48,632 bases of DNA, from NCBI GenBank assembly GCA_005799065.1, contig SYHW01000035.1:1-48632 (forward strand), in the 5' to 3' direction. The notes under the pieces were generated by a model. It was given only the letters and a program-made list of their open reading frames with translations, was not told where the DNA came from and searched no databases. A program made the translations under genes and the position numbers. Below are positions 34,038 through 42,340 of the stretch, in pieces (position 1 is the stretch's first letter; each line of letters opens with the position of its first letter). This DNA comes from Bacteroidota bacterium. Lineage in GTDB: Bacteria > Bacteroidota > Bacteroidia > UBA7662.

Positions 34038-34808
34038 ATGTTTTACAAGTATTTATCCAATATGCTACAAATACAATCGCTTCGCTTTCTGGTGTTTTAT
34101 GGGATTCTTGCTGTTGGTCACATGCACATGAGTTGGGTTCGGGCACAAGGCCAGTTATCTGATGTACAATGGCAGTTTCAAGTGGAAGGCAATCTGACGC
34201 GAATGGCTCCTCAAACGAGAAATATTAATCGGGATGGGGTAGGACCAGGCTGGGGATTGGGCCTTCGCGCTCAATTGCCTATTCAAGGAAATTTGGCCGC
34301 TTATTCGGGACTCTCTGTGGTTCGTTCGGCCTTTGGAGCCAGCATAGATTCTGGCAGGTTCCTCAAACGTGATGGTGGCCAGGTGGTGGCACCTGATGTA
34401 GCCTATCGCTATCAAACCACTGCTTTCCGGTTGCCTGTTGGTCTCCTTTTGGAGAGTCAGGATCCGGAATTGCCTGTTATTGTAGCTGGCGTTGGACTCC
34501 ACCTGGATGTTTTGATGAGCCGCCGGGCACGTGTAGCTAATTTGCCGGCTGTTTTCGATCCAGATGAGTATTTCGACATCATGAAAGTACGTGATTACGT
34601 TACTGATGGCACCCAAGAAGACCGGATCAGTCGATTTAGAGCGGGTTTGCACATCATGTTGGGCACCGATGTGGAATTTGGAGCAGGCAACAAGGTGCGG
34701 TTGGCAGCGAATTTAGATACCGGACTCAGTGATGTCATCCGAGGCAATTCTGTTTCAGCCCGACAAAGCGCTTTCTACCTATCGGCGGCCTATACATTGG
34801 GTCGTTAA
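34038..34808 (+). CDS. Outer-membrane beta-barrel (PorT-like) protein
   Basis: 256 residues; ATG 34062 would give a tidier signal peptide (LRFLVFYGILAVGHMHMSWVRAQG), so the start could be eight codons later. After cleavage near AQG the sequence is alternating amphipathic beta-strands with glycines and aromatics (WQFQVEGNLTRM, GLGLRAQLPIQGNLAAYSGLSVV, FRLPVGLLLES, VIVAGVGLHLDVLMS) and ends SAFYLSAAYTLGR, a barrel with a terminal aromatic strand. Function unknown. Divergent from gldB by 29 bp; its stop overlaps the nadE start, so it may be co-expressed with nadE. Confidence 0.75.
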   Translation: MFYKYLSNMLQIQSLRFLVFYGILAVGHMHMSWVRAQGQLSDVQWQFQVEGNLTRMAPQTRNINRDGVGPGWGLGLRAQLPIQGNLAAYSGLSVVRSAFGASIDSGRFLKRDGGQVVAPDVAYRYQTTAFRLPVGLLLESQDPELPVIVAGVGLHLDVLMSRRARVANLPAVFDPDEYFDIMKVRDYVTDGTQEDRISRFRAGLHIMLGTDVEFGAGNKVRLAANLDTGLSDVIRGNSVSARQSAFYLSAAYTLGR

Positions 34809-36472
34809 TGCGCATAACAGTTGTTCAGTTTAATCCGCTCATTGGGCATGTGGAAGCCAATGCACGGCGAATCATTGATCAGTCTATCGCTTGCCGTGAT
34901 CGGGGCATAGACTTAGTGGTATTCCCCGAATTGGCCTTGTGTGGCTATCCGCCCCTGGATCTACTCGAGTCCGAGCATTTGGTAGAATTGTGTAGGCAAT
35001 GGGCTTCGAACATTGCCCAGCAAACAAATGGGATAGCCGTTATTTTTGGATTACCTCTAATAAATCCGCTTTCATTTGGCAAATCATTGCTCAACGGTGC
35101 TTGTCGGACCGGTGATGGCCAGGTTCAACAATTGTGGGCAAAGTCACTATTGCCCGATTATGATGTGTTCGACGAGGGCAGGTATTTTGCCCCTGCGCCC
35201 CCCCACTACAACCAACTTTGGACGCATGGTGGGGTTCGTATTGCCGTTAGCATATGCGAAGATCTATGGCATCATTCACTGAGCAATCTCTACGAAAGAG
35301 ATCCTTTGGATGATATTCTATATACCCAGGCCGATTGGATTCTGAATATTTCTGCATCCCCTTATCATATGGGAAAGGAAGCCCTTCGCCATTCTGTTTT
35401 ATCTGAGGTGAGCGCAAGGTTGAGGAAGCCCCTTTTGTATGTCAACACCTGTGGAGCACAAGCCGAGCTTATTTTCGATGGCGGGAGTGGATTTTATGAT
35501 GCCAATGGATGGAAAGTAGCGTCACTTCCCTGCTTTGAGTCTGTAGAAGCTGATGTAGACTGGTCATCTGGTGTTTGGTCGCCTGGGCCGGGATGGCAAG
35601 TACAGGAGCAAGGGGCTTCGTTTTCTGATCATGAACTGAATTTGCTTCGCAGTGCACTTGTGTTGGGGATTAGAGATTTTTTTTCAAAACAGAATTTGAA
35701 TAAGGCCGTAATCGGATTATCGGGAGGAATCGATTCGGCATTGGTGACCGTGTTGGCGGCTGAGGCACTCGGAAGTGATCGGGTTACGGCAATTTTATTG
35801 CCGTCTCCTTATTCATCAGCGCATTCGGTCGATGACAGTTTAGCGCTTGCTGATCGATTGGGCATTCAATGCATACGTATTCCAATACATTCCGCATTCT
35901 TCGCCCATATGGAGTCGCTTGAGCAGGCCTTTGGCAGGCCGTTGCAAGACCTAACCGAGCAAAATTTGCAATCTAGAATCCGTTGTGCATTGCTTATGGC
36001 TGCGGCGAATGAATGGGGCGCCGTGCTCCTCAACACGTCCAATAAAAGTGAAATGTCGGTTGGTTACGGCACCTTGTATGGGGATACCTCTGGTGCTCTT
36101 TCGGTATTGGGCGATTTGTTAAAAACAAGGGTATATAGGTTAGCAAGGCACATAAACAAATCTGGCCCTTTGATTCCTGAACATATCATTGAAAAAGCGC
36201 CAAGTGCTGAATTAAAACCGGGTCAGGCCGATAGTGATGATTTGCCGCCTTATGATGTCTTGGATGCAATTCTGGAATTGTACGTAGAAAAAGGATTGGC
36301 CCAAGATCGATTGATGAACCTTGGATTCGATGAGCATTTGATTCAAAAAGTTATCAGAATGGTCGACGCCTGCGAATTCAAGCGTTTTCAAAGTCCCCCG
36401 GTTTTGAAGGTAACAGCGAAGGCATTCGGTCGTGGACGCGTGATGCCCTTGGTTGGGAAACTGGTATTTTAG
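34808..36472 (+). CDS. nadE: Glutamine-dependent NAD+ synthetase
   Basis: 554 residues with two domains. The N-terminal nitrilase-like glutaminase has the Glu-Lys-Cys triad (E41 in FPELALCGY, K112 in LWAKSLLPDYDVFDE, C150 in SICEDLW). The C-terminal NAD synthetase has the PP-loop SGGIDSALV (305-313), then AILLPSPYSSAHS, LLNTSNKSEMSVGYGTLYGDTSGAL and EKAPSAELKPGQADSDDLPPY. It amidates deamido-NAD using glutamine and ATP. The gene often lies beside gldB in Bacteroidota, as here with one gene in between. Confidence 0.97.
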   Translation: MRITVVQFNPLIGHVEANARRIIDQSIACRDRGIDLVVFPELALCGYPPLDLLESEHLVELCRQWASNIAQQTNGIAVIFGLPLINPLSFGKSLLNGACRTGDGQVQQLWAKSLLPDYDVFDEGRYFAPAPPHYNQLWTHGGVRIAVSICEDLWHHSLSNLYERDPLDDILYTQADWILNISASPYHMGKEALRHSVLSEVSARLRKPLLYVNTCGAQAELIFDGGSGFYDANGWKVASLPCFESVEADVDWSSGVWSPGPGWQVQEQGASFSDHELNLLRSALVLGIRDFFSKQNLNKAVIGLSGGIDSALVTVLAAEALGSDRVTAILLPSPYSSAHSVDDSLALADRLGIQCIRIPIHSAFFAHMESLEQAFGRPLQDLTEQNLQSRIRCALLMAAANEWGAVLLNTSNKSEMSVGYGTLYGDTSGALSVLGDLLKTRVYRLARHINKSGPLIPEHIIEKAPSAELKPGQADSDDLPPYDVLDAILELYVEKGLAQDRLMNLGFDEHLIQKVIRMVDACEFKRFQSPPVLKVTAKAFGRGRVMPLVGKLVF

Positions 36473-36509
36473 TCACCCCTGAAAAAAGGCTGGCAAAACC
36501 TTTGATCGA

Positions 36510-38060
36510 TTAATTTCCCAGTAATTGTCCCTTCGCGTCGCGAAACTCAAAATGATTCAAACCAAAGCCAACGTCTTCTTTCAATTGAATCCACTTTTTG
36601 TATTTCCACCACCATTTAAGAGGGTGGTTTAACAAACCTGAGGTCAGGTAAGCCTTCAGATACGGATTGAGGTGGATAGACTTCACCATCAATTTTTCTT
36701 CGGTCAATAAAAACTCCAGCCTGCTTTCAAGTTGATCTGCGGCCTGAATACTGGGCTGAACGGTGCCTGATCCCATGCAAGCGTTGCAAACCTCCTGGGC
36801 TGTTACACTCACCTCTTGCCGAACCCGTTGACGGGTAATTTGAAGTAAGCCAAATTTGCTGATGGGTAATATGGTGTGTCGGGCACGGTCAGTTTTCATG
36901 CATTCAGTAAGCCGATCGAATACTTGTTTTCGATGAGCGGGTGGATTCATATCAATGAAATCGACCACGATGATGCCGCCCATATCCCTTAATCGAAGTT
37001 GACGAGCAACTTCTTCTGCTGCTTCCAAATTGATGTTCAGAATATGCTCGTCGCGTTCGGTCGCTTGTTTTCCCCTGGCTCCACTGTTCACATCGATAAC
37101 ATGCAACGCCTCGGTGTGTTCGATCACCAAATAGGCACTGCTGCTGAGGTTCACGTGTTTGCCCAGTGCTGCCATGATTTGTTTATCGACACCATGGTGT
37201 TCAAACAAACCGATTTTACCCTTGTGGAGCTTAACGATCTCTGTTTTCTCTGGCGCTATGCTGCCGATGTAATCGCGGATGTCCTCCCAATTACGCGGAT
37301 CATCAACGTAAATATGTTGAAAGGTATCATTAAACACATCGCGCAGAATACCAGTGGTTCGCGCCATTTCTTGCACGACCCTGGCTTTCGGCTCCATCCC
37401 TTTAAGCTTGAGCATGGTTTTCTGCCACTTTTCAATCAGTTCCTTGATATCGGCAGTGAGTTCTTCGGTACTGCATTGTTGAGCGGCAGTTCGCACAATC
37501 ACGCCGTAGTTCTTGCGTAGGGCGGCGGATGCGATTCCTTTCAAACGTTTTCGTTCGTTTTGTTGGGTTACCTTTCTGGAGATATTGATCGACTCAGAGA
37601 AGGGGAGAAGCACGCAGTAACGACCCGCTAAGCTGATATCGGTGGAAATTCTGGGGCCTTTCGTTCCAATGGGCTCTTTAGTAACCTGTACCAAAATAAC
37701 CTGACCCCGCTGTAGAATACCTTCTATTTTTCCATTTTTATCGGAAGTAGGGCTTAAACTAATATTCTCGATCGATGCTGACTTTCTTTTGCCGGAAATC
37801 AGCTCCTGTAGGTATTGATTAAACTCCTTAAAAACAAGTCCTAGGTCCTGGAAATGTAGGAATGCGTCTTTTTCTGAACCAATATCAACAAAACAAGCAT
37901 TCAGTGCAGGGGTAATTTTGTTGACCCGGCCCAAGTAGATATCACCCACCTGAAAGTGTTGGTCATTCTGCTGACTTGTGAGTTCAATAAGGCGACGATC
38001 TTCGGTAGTGGCCATTTCGAAGCCATTATCCAAAGATCTTATGTACATTGATTTTGCCAC
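36510..38060 (-). CDS. rng: Ribonuclease E/G family endoribonuclease
   Basis: 516 residues. S1 RNA-binding domain (VGDIYLGRVNKITPALNACFVDIGSEKDAFLHFQDL, 38-73) interrupted by a charged insert as usual, RNase H-like part, and DNase I-like catalytic centre with the magnesium aspartates D323 (LHVIDVNSG) and D367 (IIVVDFIDM). Zn-link cysteines C425 and C428 (EVCNACMG) for dimerisation. No long C-terminal degradosome scaffold, so it has the RNase G-like layout typical of Bacteroidota. It cleaves single-stranded A/U-rich RNA and helps mature rRNA. It lies downstream of HU, the TPR gene and the COX24-like peptide on the same strand, after a hairpin. Confidence 0.95.
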   Translation of the reverse strand: MAKSMYIRSLDNGFEMATTEDRRLIELTSQQNDQHFQVGDIYLGRVNKITPALNACFVDIGSEKDAFLHFQDLGLVFKEFNQYLQELISGKRKSASIENISLSPTSDKNGKIEGILQRGQVILVQVTKEPIGTKGPRISTDISLAGRYCVLLPFSESINISRKVTQQNERKRLKGIASAALRKNYGVIVRTAAQQCSTEELTADIKELIEKWQKTMLKLKGMEPKARVVQEMARTTGILRDVFNDTFQHIYVDDPRNWEDIRDYIGSIAPEKTEIVKLHKGKIGLFEHHGVDKQIMAALGKHVNLSSSAYLVIEHTEALHVIDVNSGARGKQATERDEHILNINLEAAEEVARQLRLRDMGGIIVVDFIDMNPPAHRKQVFDRLTECMKTDRARHTILPISKFGLLQITRQRVRQEVSVTAQEVCNACMGSGTVQPSIQAADQLESRLEFLLTEEKLMVKSIHLNPYLKAYLTSGLLNHPLKWWWKYKKWIQLKEDVGFGLNHFEFRDAKGQLLGN

Positions 38061-38112
38061 AATAAAAATAGTTACAAAGGTGATTGCGCACCTTCGATGA
38101 ATCTAAAAATTA

Positions 38113-38133
38113 CTTGCTAGACGCTCTAGCAAG
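38113..38133. terminator. Hairpin between the COX24-like gene and rng
   Basis: CTTGCTAG-ACGCT-CTAGCAAG is a perfect 8-bp stem with a 5-nt loop. On the minus strand it follows the COX24-like stop by 5 nt and is followed by TAATTTTTAG, so it may act as a partial terminator or as an mRNA-stabilising 3' structure. On the plus strand it is followed by TGTTTTT. Confidence 0.55.
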
Positions 38134-38138
38134 TGTTT

Positions 38139-38228
38139 TTACTTCTTTTTGTGGCGATTCTTTCTGAGACGCTTCTTCCTTTTGTGGGTGGCGATTTTGT
38201 GGCGTTTTCTTTTTTTACCGCAGGGCAT
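38139..38228 (-). CDS. AURKAIP1/COX24-like 29-residue basic ribosomal peptide
   Basis: A 29-codon gene, ATG at 38228 to TAA at 38139-38141. The product starts MPCGKKRKRHKIATHKRKKR and ends RKNRHKKK; about two-thirds of residues are Lys, Arg or His. This matches the short Bacteroidota AURKAIP1/COX24-domain proteins, whose KKRxRHKxxTHKRKKR core is also the C-terminus of the mitochondrial small-subunit protein mS38. The expected role is binding rRNA on the small subunit. It begins 10 bp after the TPR gene and is easily missed by gene callers. Low chance of being spurious given the exact family pattern. Confidence 0.88.
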   Translation of the reverse strand: MPCGKKRKRHKIATHKRKKRLRKNRHKKK

Positions 38229-38238
38229 AACAAATAAA

Positions 38239-39069
38239 TTAAGGTTTTTGAAACTGACGGATGTACTCATCGACCTGCTGGTGCAGTTCGGGATCGGGTA
38301 CGAGTCCTTTGTATTGATTTAAGAAGTAGAGGGCACTATCTGAATTGCCCATTTCGTGGTAGGCTTCACCTAAGCCTAGATAGGCATCGGGGTAAGCAGG
38401 ATACCACTCAATGATCTGACGAAAACGTGCCACCGCCTTGGGGAGTTGGCCACTGGTGATGGCCATTCGTGCCAAATGATAGTTGGCGCGAAGGTGACGG
38501 GGTTCGTTTTGGGTGATATTTCGCAGGCGCATGATGCCTTCCATCGGGTTAGCGGAGGTGAGGACAACCGCTCTTGCCCAATCAGCCTGAATATCGAGAT
38601 TGGTCGAATCGAGTTTCGACGCTCTTTGCAGGGTCTCTAAGGATTCCCCAAACAAGAATTTTTGAATGTTGCTGTCGGTAGAGAGCTCAGCAGCGTGCAT
38701 AAGCATAGAGCCTGCAGCATGCAAGGCGCTGCTGCTTCCCGTTTGGCGTGCGCCATAGAGCCGAGAGAGCGCAGAGGCAGCGGGTAAACCCTTTTTATTC
38801 CAAAATGCACTCAATCCCTCATACATCATGGCGCGTTGCTCGGGATTCGTGAGGGTATCTATGGCTTTTTCCATTCCAGCAACCTTTTTGCGTTCTTCCT
38901 CATTGAGCGACTGATTGGCCTCCTCCCAAATTTGGGTTTCGGGAAGCGGGGACTCTTGATCGGATTGAGCAGGTCCCGTTGTTGCAGGAGCCGTCCTGTT
39001 TCCAAAGAAATAGATGCTTAGTGCTGCTGCGAGCAGAATGACCACCCAAATAACTTGCTTGCTGCTCAT
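38239..39069 (-). CDS. Membrane-anchored TPR protein
   Basis: 276 residues. One N-terminal membrane anchor (VIWVVILLAAALSIYFF, about 6-22) with few charges before it, a Pro/Thr/Gln linker, then TPR repeats (NEEERKKVAGMEKAIDTL, HLARMAITSGQLPKAVARFRQIIEWYP, AYLGLGEAYHEMGNSDSALYFLNQYKGLVP). The bulk should face the periplasm. No known partner. It starts 3 bp after the HU stop and precedes the COX24-like gene, an arrangement consistent with a single transcript from the HU promoter. Confidence 0.85.
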   Translation of the reverse strand: MSSKQVIWVVILLAAALSIYFFGNRTAPATTGPAQSDQESPLPETQIWEEANQSLNEEERKKVAGMEKAIDTLTNPEQRAMMYEGLSAFWNKKGLPAASALSRLYGARQTGSSSALHAAGSMLMHAAELSTDSNIQKFLFGESLETLQRASKLDSTNLDIQADWARAVVLTSANPMEGIMRLRNITQNEPRHLRANYHLARMAITSGQLPKAVARFRQIIEWYPAYPDAYLGLGEAYHEMGNSDSALYFLNQYKGLVPDPELHQQVDEYIRQFQKP

Positions 39070-39072
39070 CGG

Positions 39073-39372
39073 TTAATCATCTTCGCCCGGTAAGGGCAAG
39101 CCATTCAGCTCGGCTTGAAAAATTTTAGAAGGCTTGAAATGTGGGATGATCCGCTCCTCTAACTGTATGGCACTTTTTTGCTTGAAATGATAGCCCACTT
39201 TCGCCGAACGTTTTCTGGCCTGGAAAGACCCGAACCCACGAATATAGAGTGTTTCGCCCGAACCTAATGCCTGCTTAATGTTCACCAAACAGGCCTCAAA
39301 CACCTGATGAACATCGACACGTTCTATCCCCGTTTCTTGGGCAACTTTTTGTATGAGGTCGGCTTTAGTCAT
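39073..39372 (-). CDS. HU/IHF family DNA-binding protein
   Basis: 99 residues from ATG 39372; the in-frame extension to 39525 covers the promoter and mutY start and is rejected. HU fold: MTKADLIQKVAQETGIERVDVHQVFEACLVNIKQALGSGETLYIRGFGSFQARKRSAK, where IRGFGSFQ is the family signature and the following arm (VGYHFKQKSAIQL) contacts DNA. It bends and compacts DNA. Ends with an acidic GEDD. First gene of HU-TPR-COX24-like-rng. Confidence 0.95.
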   Translation of the reverse strand: MTKADLIQKVAQETGIERVDVHQVFEACLVNIKQALGSGETLYIRGFGSFQARKRSAKVGYHFKQKSAIQLEERIIPHFKPSKIFQAELNGLPLPGEDD

Positions 39373-39426
39373 CTTCAAATTTTCAGAATGTAAGGAAATT
39401 AATTCCCTAATATTGCTGAAGAAATG

Positions 39427-39457
39427 CAAAGATACGAGAAAAGCAAACAAAACGCAA
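39427..39457 (-). promoter_or_regulatory. Full promoter for the HU operon
   Basis: Minus strand: TTG (39455-39457), 20-nt spacer, TATCTTTG (39427-39434), an exact consensus. Start near 39423, leaving about 50 nt of leader. It lies 11-40 nt from the divergent mutY start codon. Confidence 0.7.
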
Positions 39458-39467
39458 CTGCTTAACC

Positions 39468-40547
39468 GTGAAAAAGGAAGAACGAGGGCATGCCGTAAGC
39501 GAAAGGGTACAATCCGGATTGGCATCTGATTTACTGAATTGGTATGACGAAACGAAGCGCAGCCTGCCTTGGCGAGGGTCTCATGATCCTTATCATATCT
39601 GGGTTTCAGAAATAATGCTGCAGCAAACCAGGGTTGATCAGGGGATGGGTTTTTACTTGAAATTCATCGAACGATTCCCCGATGTAAAGCATTTAGCCGC
39701 AACCAGTGAACAAGAGGTTTTGGCCCTATGGCAAGGATTAGGATACTACTCTAGGGCGTTGAATTTGCATCAATCGGCCAGGATTATCGCAGAATCGCAC
39801 AACGGTTGCTTTCCTGAGAAGGCAGCGGATTGGATTAAACTACCCGGTGTGGGCGTCTACACGGCATCAGCCATTGCCTCTATCGCATTTGGCGAACCGA
39901 AGGTGGCCGTTGATGGGAACGTTTTGAGGGTTATTGCCCGCTTGACTTGTGAATCTGGTGCTATTTCTGATGCAAAAGTGCGTAGGGGCATTACCGAAAG
40001 GGCACAGTCGTTGATTTCAACAACGAGGCCAGGCGATTTTAACCAGGCAATGATGGAATTAGGGGCGTTGGTTTGCACCCCTAAGCGACCAAAATGTGAA
40101 TTTTGCCCCATTTCTCATTATTGTCGTTCGAAAGTACTCGATCAAGTGCATCAGTATCCAGTCATTCAACCCAAAGTTCCGCCGAGGCTGGAGAATATGT
40201 GGTATATTCTATATTTCAACAAGGATGGGGTATATGTACAGCAAAGAGGAAGCAGCTCCATTTGGCGAAAAATGTGGGCGTTTAAGTCAGTATCTGAGGA
40301 TGCGTATAAAACCCTCCTCCAAGCCGAAATTCAGGTTGCACACGCGACCCCATCACCAGAATTGGAACGCCGAATGGAACATCGCTTGACCCATCGTTTG
40401 TTGCGCATTTATTTGCTTCCTTTTCGATGTGGTGTTGGATTTACAGATGATTCTCTTATTTTTGTCACCTACAAGGAACTTAAAAACTATCCATTTCCGG
40501 TGGTTTTTACTAAATATTTAAAAGAAATAGGCTTATGGGAGGGCTAA
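39468..40547 (+). CDS. mutY: A/G-specific adenine glycosylase
   Basis: 359 residues from GTG 39468; no ATG lies upstream of the conserved LLNWYDETKRSLPWRG. Catalytic E48 in WVSEIMLQQTRV, the helix-hairpin-helix LPGVGVYTASAIASIAFGEPKVAVDGNVLRV with D149, and the iron-sulfur loop C203-x6-C210-x2-C213-x5-C219 (LVCTPKRPKCEFCPISHYC). The C-terminal NUDIX-like domain (WYILYFNKDGVYVQQRGSSSIWRKMWAFKSV) recognises 8-oxoguanine. It removes adenine mispaired with 8-oxoG. First gene of mutY-ssb-gldE-gldD-recG; overlaps ssb by 13 bp. Confidence 0.96.
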   Translation: MKKEERGHAVSERVQSGLASDLLNWYDETKRSLPWRGSHDPYHIWVSEIMLQQTRVDQGMGFYLKFIERFPDVKHLAATSEQEVLALWQGLGYYSRALNLHQSARIIAESHNGCFPEKAADWIKLPGVGVYTASAIASIAFGEPKVAVDGNVLRVIARLTCESGAISDAKVRRGITERAQSLISTTRPGDFNQAMMELGALVCTPKRPKCEFCPISHYCRSKVLDQVHQYPVIQPKVPPRLENMWYILYFNKDGVYVQQRGSSSIWRKMWAFKSVSEDAYKTLLQAEIQVAHATPSPELERRMEHRLTHRLLRIYLLPFRCGVGFTDDSLIFVTYKELKNYPFPVVFTKYLKEIGLWEG

Positions 40548-40951
40548 ACAAGGTTATGCTCATTGGGAATTTGGGAAAGTCTCCTGAAATTCGGGTTCTG
40601 GATAATGGCAGTAGGGTAGCTACCTTCCCACTGGCTACCACTGAAAGTTATAAGGACCGAGATGGTGTTCGTCAATCCAAGACTGAATGGCACAATGTAG
40701 TGTTGTGGAGGGGTTTAGCAGACTTAGCAGAGCGACTTCTGTCAAAAGGGGCGCAAGTTTATATTGAAGGACACTTGGCCACGAGGAAATGGGAAGACAA
40801 GGACGGGCATCAACGCTTCAATACTGAGGTAGTGGGCGATAATTTAATACTGCTTGGTAGGTCTCCCGAAAGGAATGAGAATACATCGTTTTCTTCTACG
40901 GAGCGTATGGTTGCACCAGAATCGGACGGCAAGAACGATTTGCCTTTTTAG
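40535..40951 (+). CDS. ssb: Single-stranded DNA-binding protein, full-length form
   Basis: 138 residues: GGLNKVMLIGNLGKSPEIRVLDNGSRVATFPLAT (2-35), TEWHNVVLWRGLADLAERLLSKGAQVYIEGHLATRKWEDKDG, then a short polar linker and the acidic tip ENDLPF-type (SDGKNDLPF). The tip is the docking site for repair and replication proteins, so this is the housekeeping SSB, unlike the 116-residue paralogue at 763-1113. Overlaps mutY by 13 bp and precedes gldE, the order seen in many Bacteroidota. Confidence 0.96.
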   Translation: MGGLNKVMLIGNLGKSPEIRVLDNGSRVATFPLATTESYKDRDGVRQSKTEWHNVVLWRGLADLAERLLSKGAQVYIEGHLATRKWEDKDGHQRFNTEVVGDNLILLGRSPERNENTSFSSTERMVAPESDGKNDLPF

Positions 40952-40969
40952 TAAACCCAAACAAGAATT

Positions 40970-42340
40970 TTGGACCTACCCCCCGCAGAACCGGCTGACC
41001 CATTGCCGGTAGTCATCGACCAGGTCGTTGGTTTTAGCCTCGTCGATGCATTGTTTCCGTTGTTCGGAATTTTCTTACTTCTTTTGGGATCTGCCTTGAT
41101 TTCCGCCAGTGAAGTGGCTTTTTTTTCGATGAAATCAGGCCTCATAGCGGATTTGACGAAAGGAAGCGCCTCATCAATGCGAATTCAAAGACTTTTGGCA
41201 CGTCCAAGGCATTTGTTGGCCACTCTGCTCATTGCCAACAACCTGTTCAACATCAGTATTGTTATTGTGTCGTACCAACTTTTCGACCGATTAATGCCGG
41301 GTGAAACGGAAGGATGGGTAGCGTTCCTGCTCAATTCAGTTGTGGTGACCTTTGTGATTGTTATTTTCGGTGAATCGCTTCCTAAGGTATTCGCCAACTC
41401 CAATCAATCAAAAGTGATTCAATTCGCGGCCATTCCCATTTCTATTTTGGATGTTCTTTTCCGACCTATTTCTTCTTTATTGGTAATGGGTTCTCGTTTT
41501 TTCGATCGTTGGATGAAAAAATCCAATACTGCACTCTCGTTGGAAGAGCTTGGGGAGGCCATAGACCTCACGTATGAACAACGGCATGATGCGCCAAGGG
41601 AAAAAGATATGCTCAAAGGAATAGTTGCATTTGGTACTTTGAGCGCTCGCCAAATCATGGTGCCTCGAAGTGATATTCGAGCGGTCGACATTCGCCTGCC
41701 TTTTGCTAAAGTCCGCGAGCAGGTTCGAGATTGGGGCTATTCGCGGGTTCCTGTCTACAGGGACTCATTGGATGAAGTGGTGGGAATTTTGTATTTGAAG
41801 GATTTATTGCCGTATTTCGACCGGGATGATGCAACTCAATGGACCAATCTGCTGCGTAATCCGTTTTTCGTCCCCGAAAAAAAGCGTATCGATGATTTGT
41901 TTCGAGATTTTCAGGATCGGCATACGCACCTGGCTTTAGTGGTTGATGAGTTCGGCGGTTGCTCGGGGCTCATTACCCTTGAAGATGTTCTCGAACAAAT
42001 AGTGGGAGAGATACACGATGAATTTGACGAGGCGGAAAATAGTGGAATCATCAGCATCAACGAATCAGCGATTCAATGCGACGGGCAGACGCTGCTTCAG
42101 GATTTGATACGCATAGACGATGGCTTATTCGATGATTTAAGGGAGTTTCAAGAAAGGGCCGATTCGGTTGCCGGATTAATCCTTGAACTTGCGGGAAAAA
42201 TACCTGAGGCTGGAGCGGTGGTTGCTTGTGGTAGACTTGTGCTCGAGGTGTTGGAATCTGACGATCGAAGGATTCGCAAAGTTGAGGTCCGGAAAGTGGA
42301 TGTTCATGACGTAACAACTAATCTCACAAGCAATGACTAG
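40970..42340 (+). CDS. gldE: Gliding motility-associated GldE (CNNM/CorC family)
   Basis: 456 residues from TTG 40970; no ATG is available before the first membrane helix. DUF21/CNNM transmembrane domain (helices around LFPLFGIFLLLLGSALISASEVAFFSM, LLATLLIANNLFNISIVIVSYQL, FLLNSVVVTFVIVIFGESLPKVFA), two CBS domains (IMVPRSDIRAVDIRLPFAKVREQVRDWGYSRVPVYRDSLDEVVGILYLKDL and THLALVVDEFGGCSGLITLEDVLEQIVGEIHDEFD) and a CorC/HlyC C-terminal domain. GldE is thought to stabilise GldD; the superfamily transports divalent cations. Its stop overlaps the gldD start by 8 bp. Confidence 0.93.
   Translation: MDLPPAEPADPLPVVIDQVVGFSLVDALFPLFGIFLLLLGSALISASEVAFFSMKSGLIADLTKGSASSMRIQRLLARPRHLLATLLIANNLFNISIVIVSYQLFDRLMPGETEGWVAFLLNSVVVTFVIVIFGESLPKVFANSNQSKVIQFAAIPISILDVLFRPISSLLVMGSRFFDRWMKKSNTALSLEELGEAIDLTYEQRHDAPREKDMLKGIVAFGTLSARQIMVPRSDIRAVDIRLPFAKVREQVRDWGYSRVPVYRDSLDEVVGILYLKDLLPYFDRDDATQWTNLLRNPFFVPEKKRIDDLFRDFQDRHTHLALVVDEFGGCSGLITLEDVLEQIVGEIHDEFDEAENSGIISINESAIQCDGQTLLQDLIRIDDGLFDDLREFQERADSVAGLILELAGKIPEAGAVVACGRLVLEVLESDDRRIRKVEVRKVDVHDVTTNLTSND

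Noticed and set aside
34155-34652. 165-codon minus-strand open frame opposite the beta-barrel gene
   Set aside because: The plus-strand barrel has a signal peptide and barrel pattern; the opposite frame does not resemble a protein family.
36999-37520. 173-codon plus-strand open frame opposite rng
   Set aside because: It is antisense to the catalytic core of a clear RNase E/G and shows no independent evidence.
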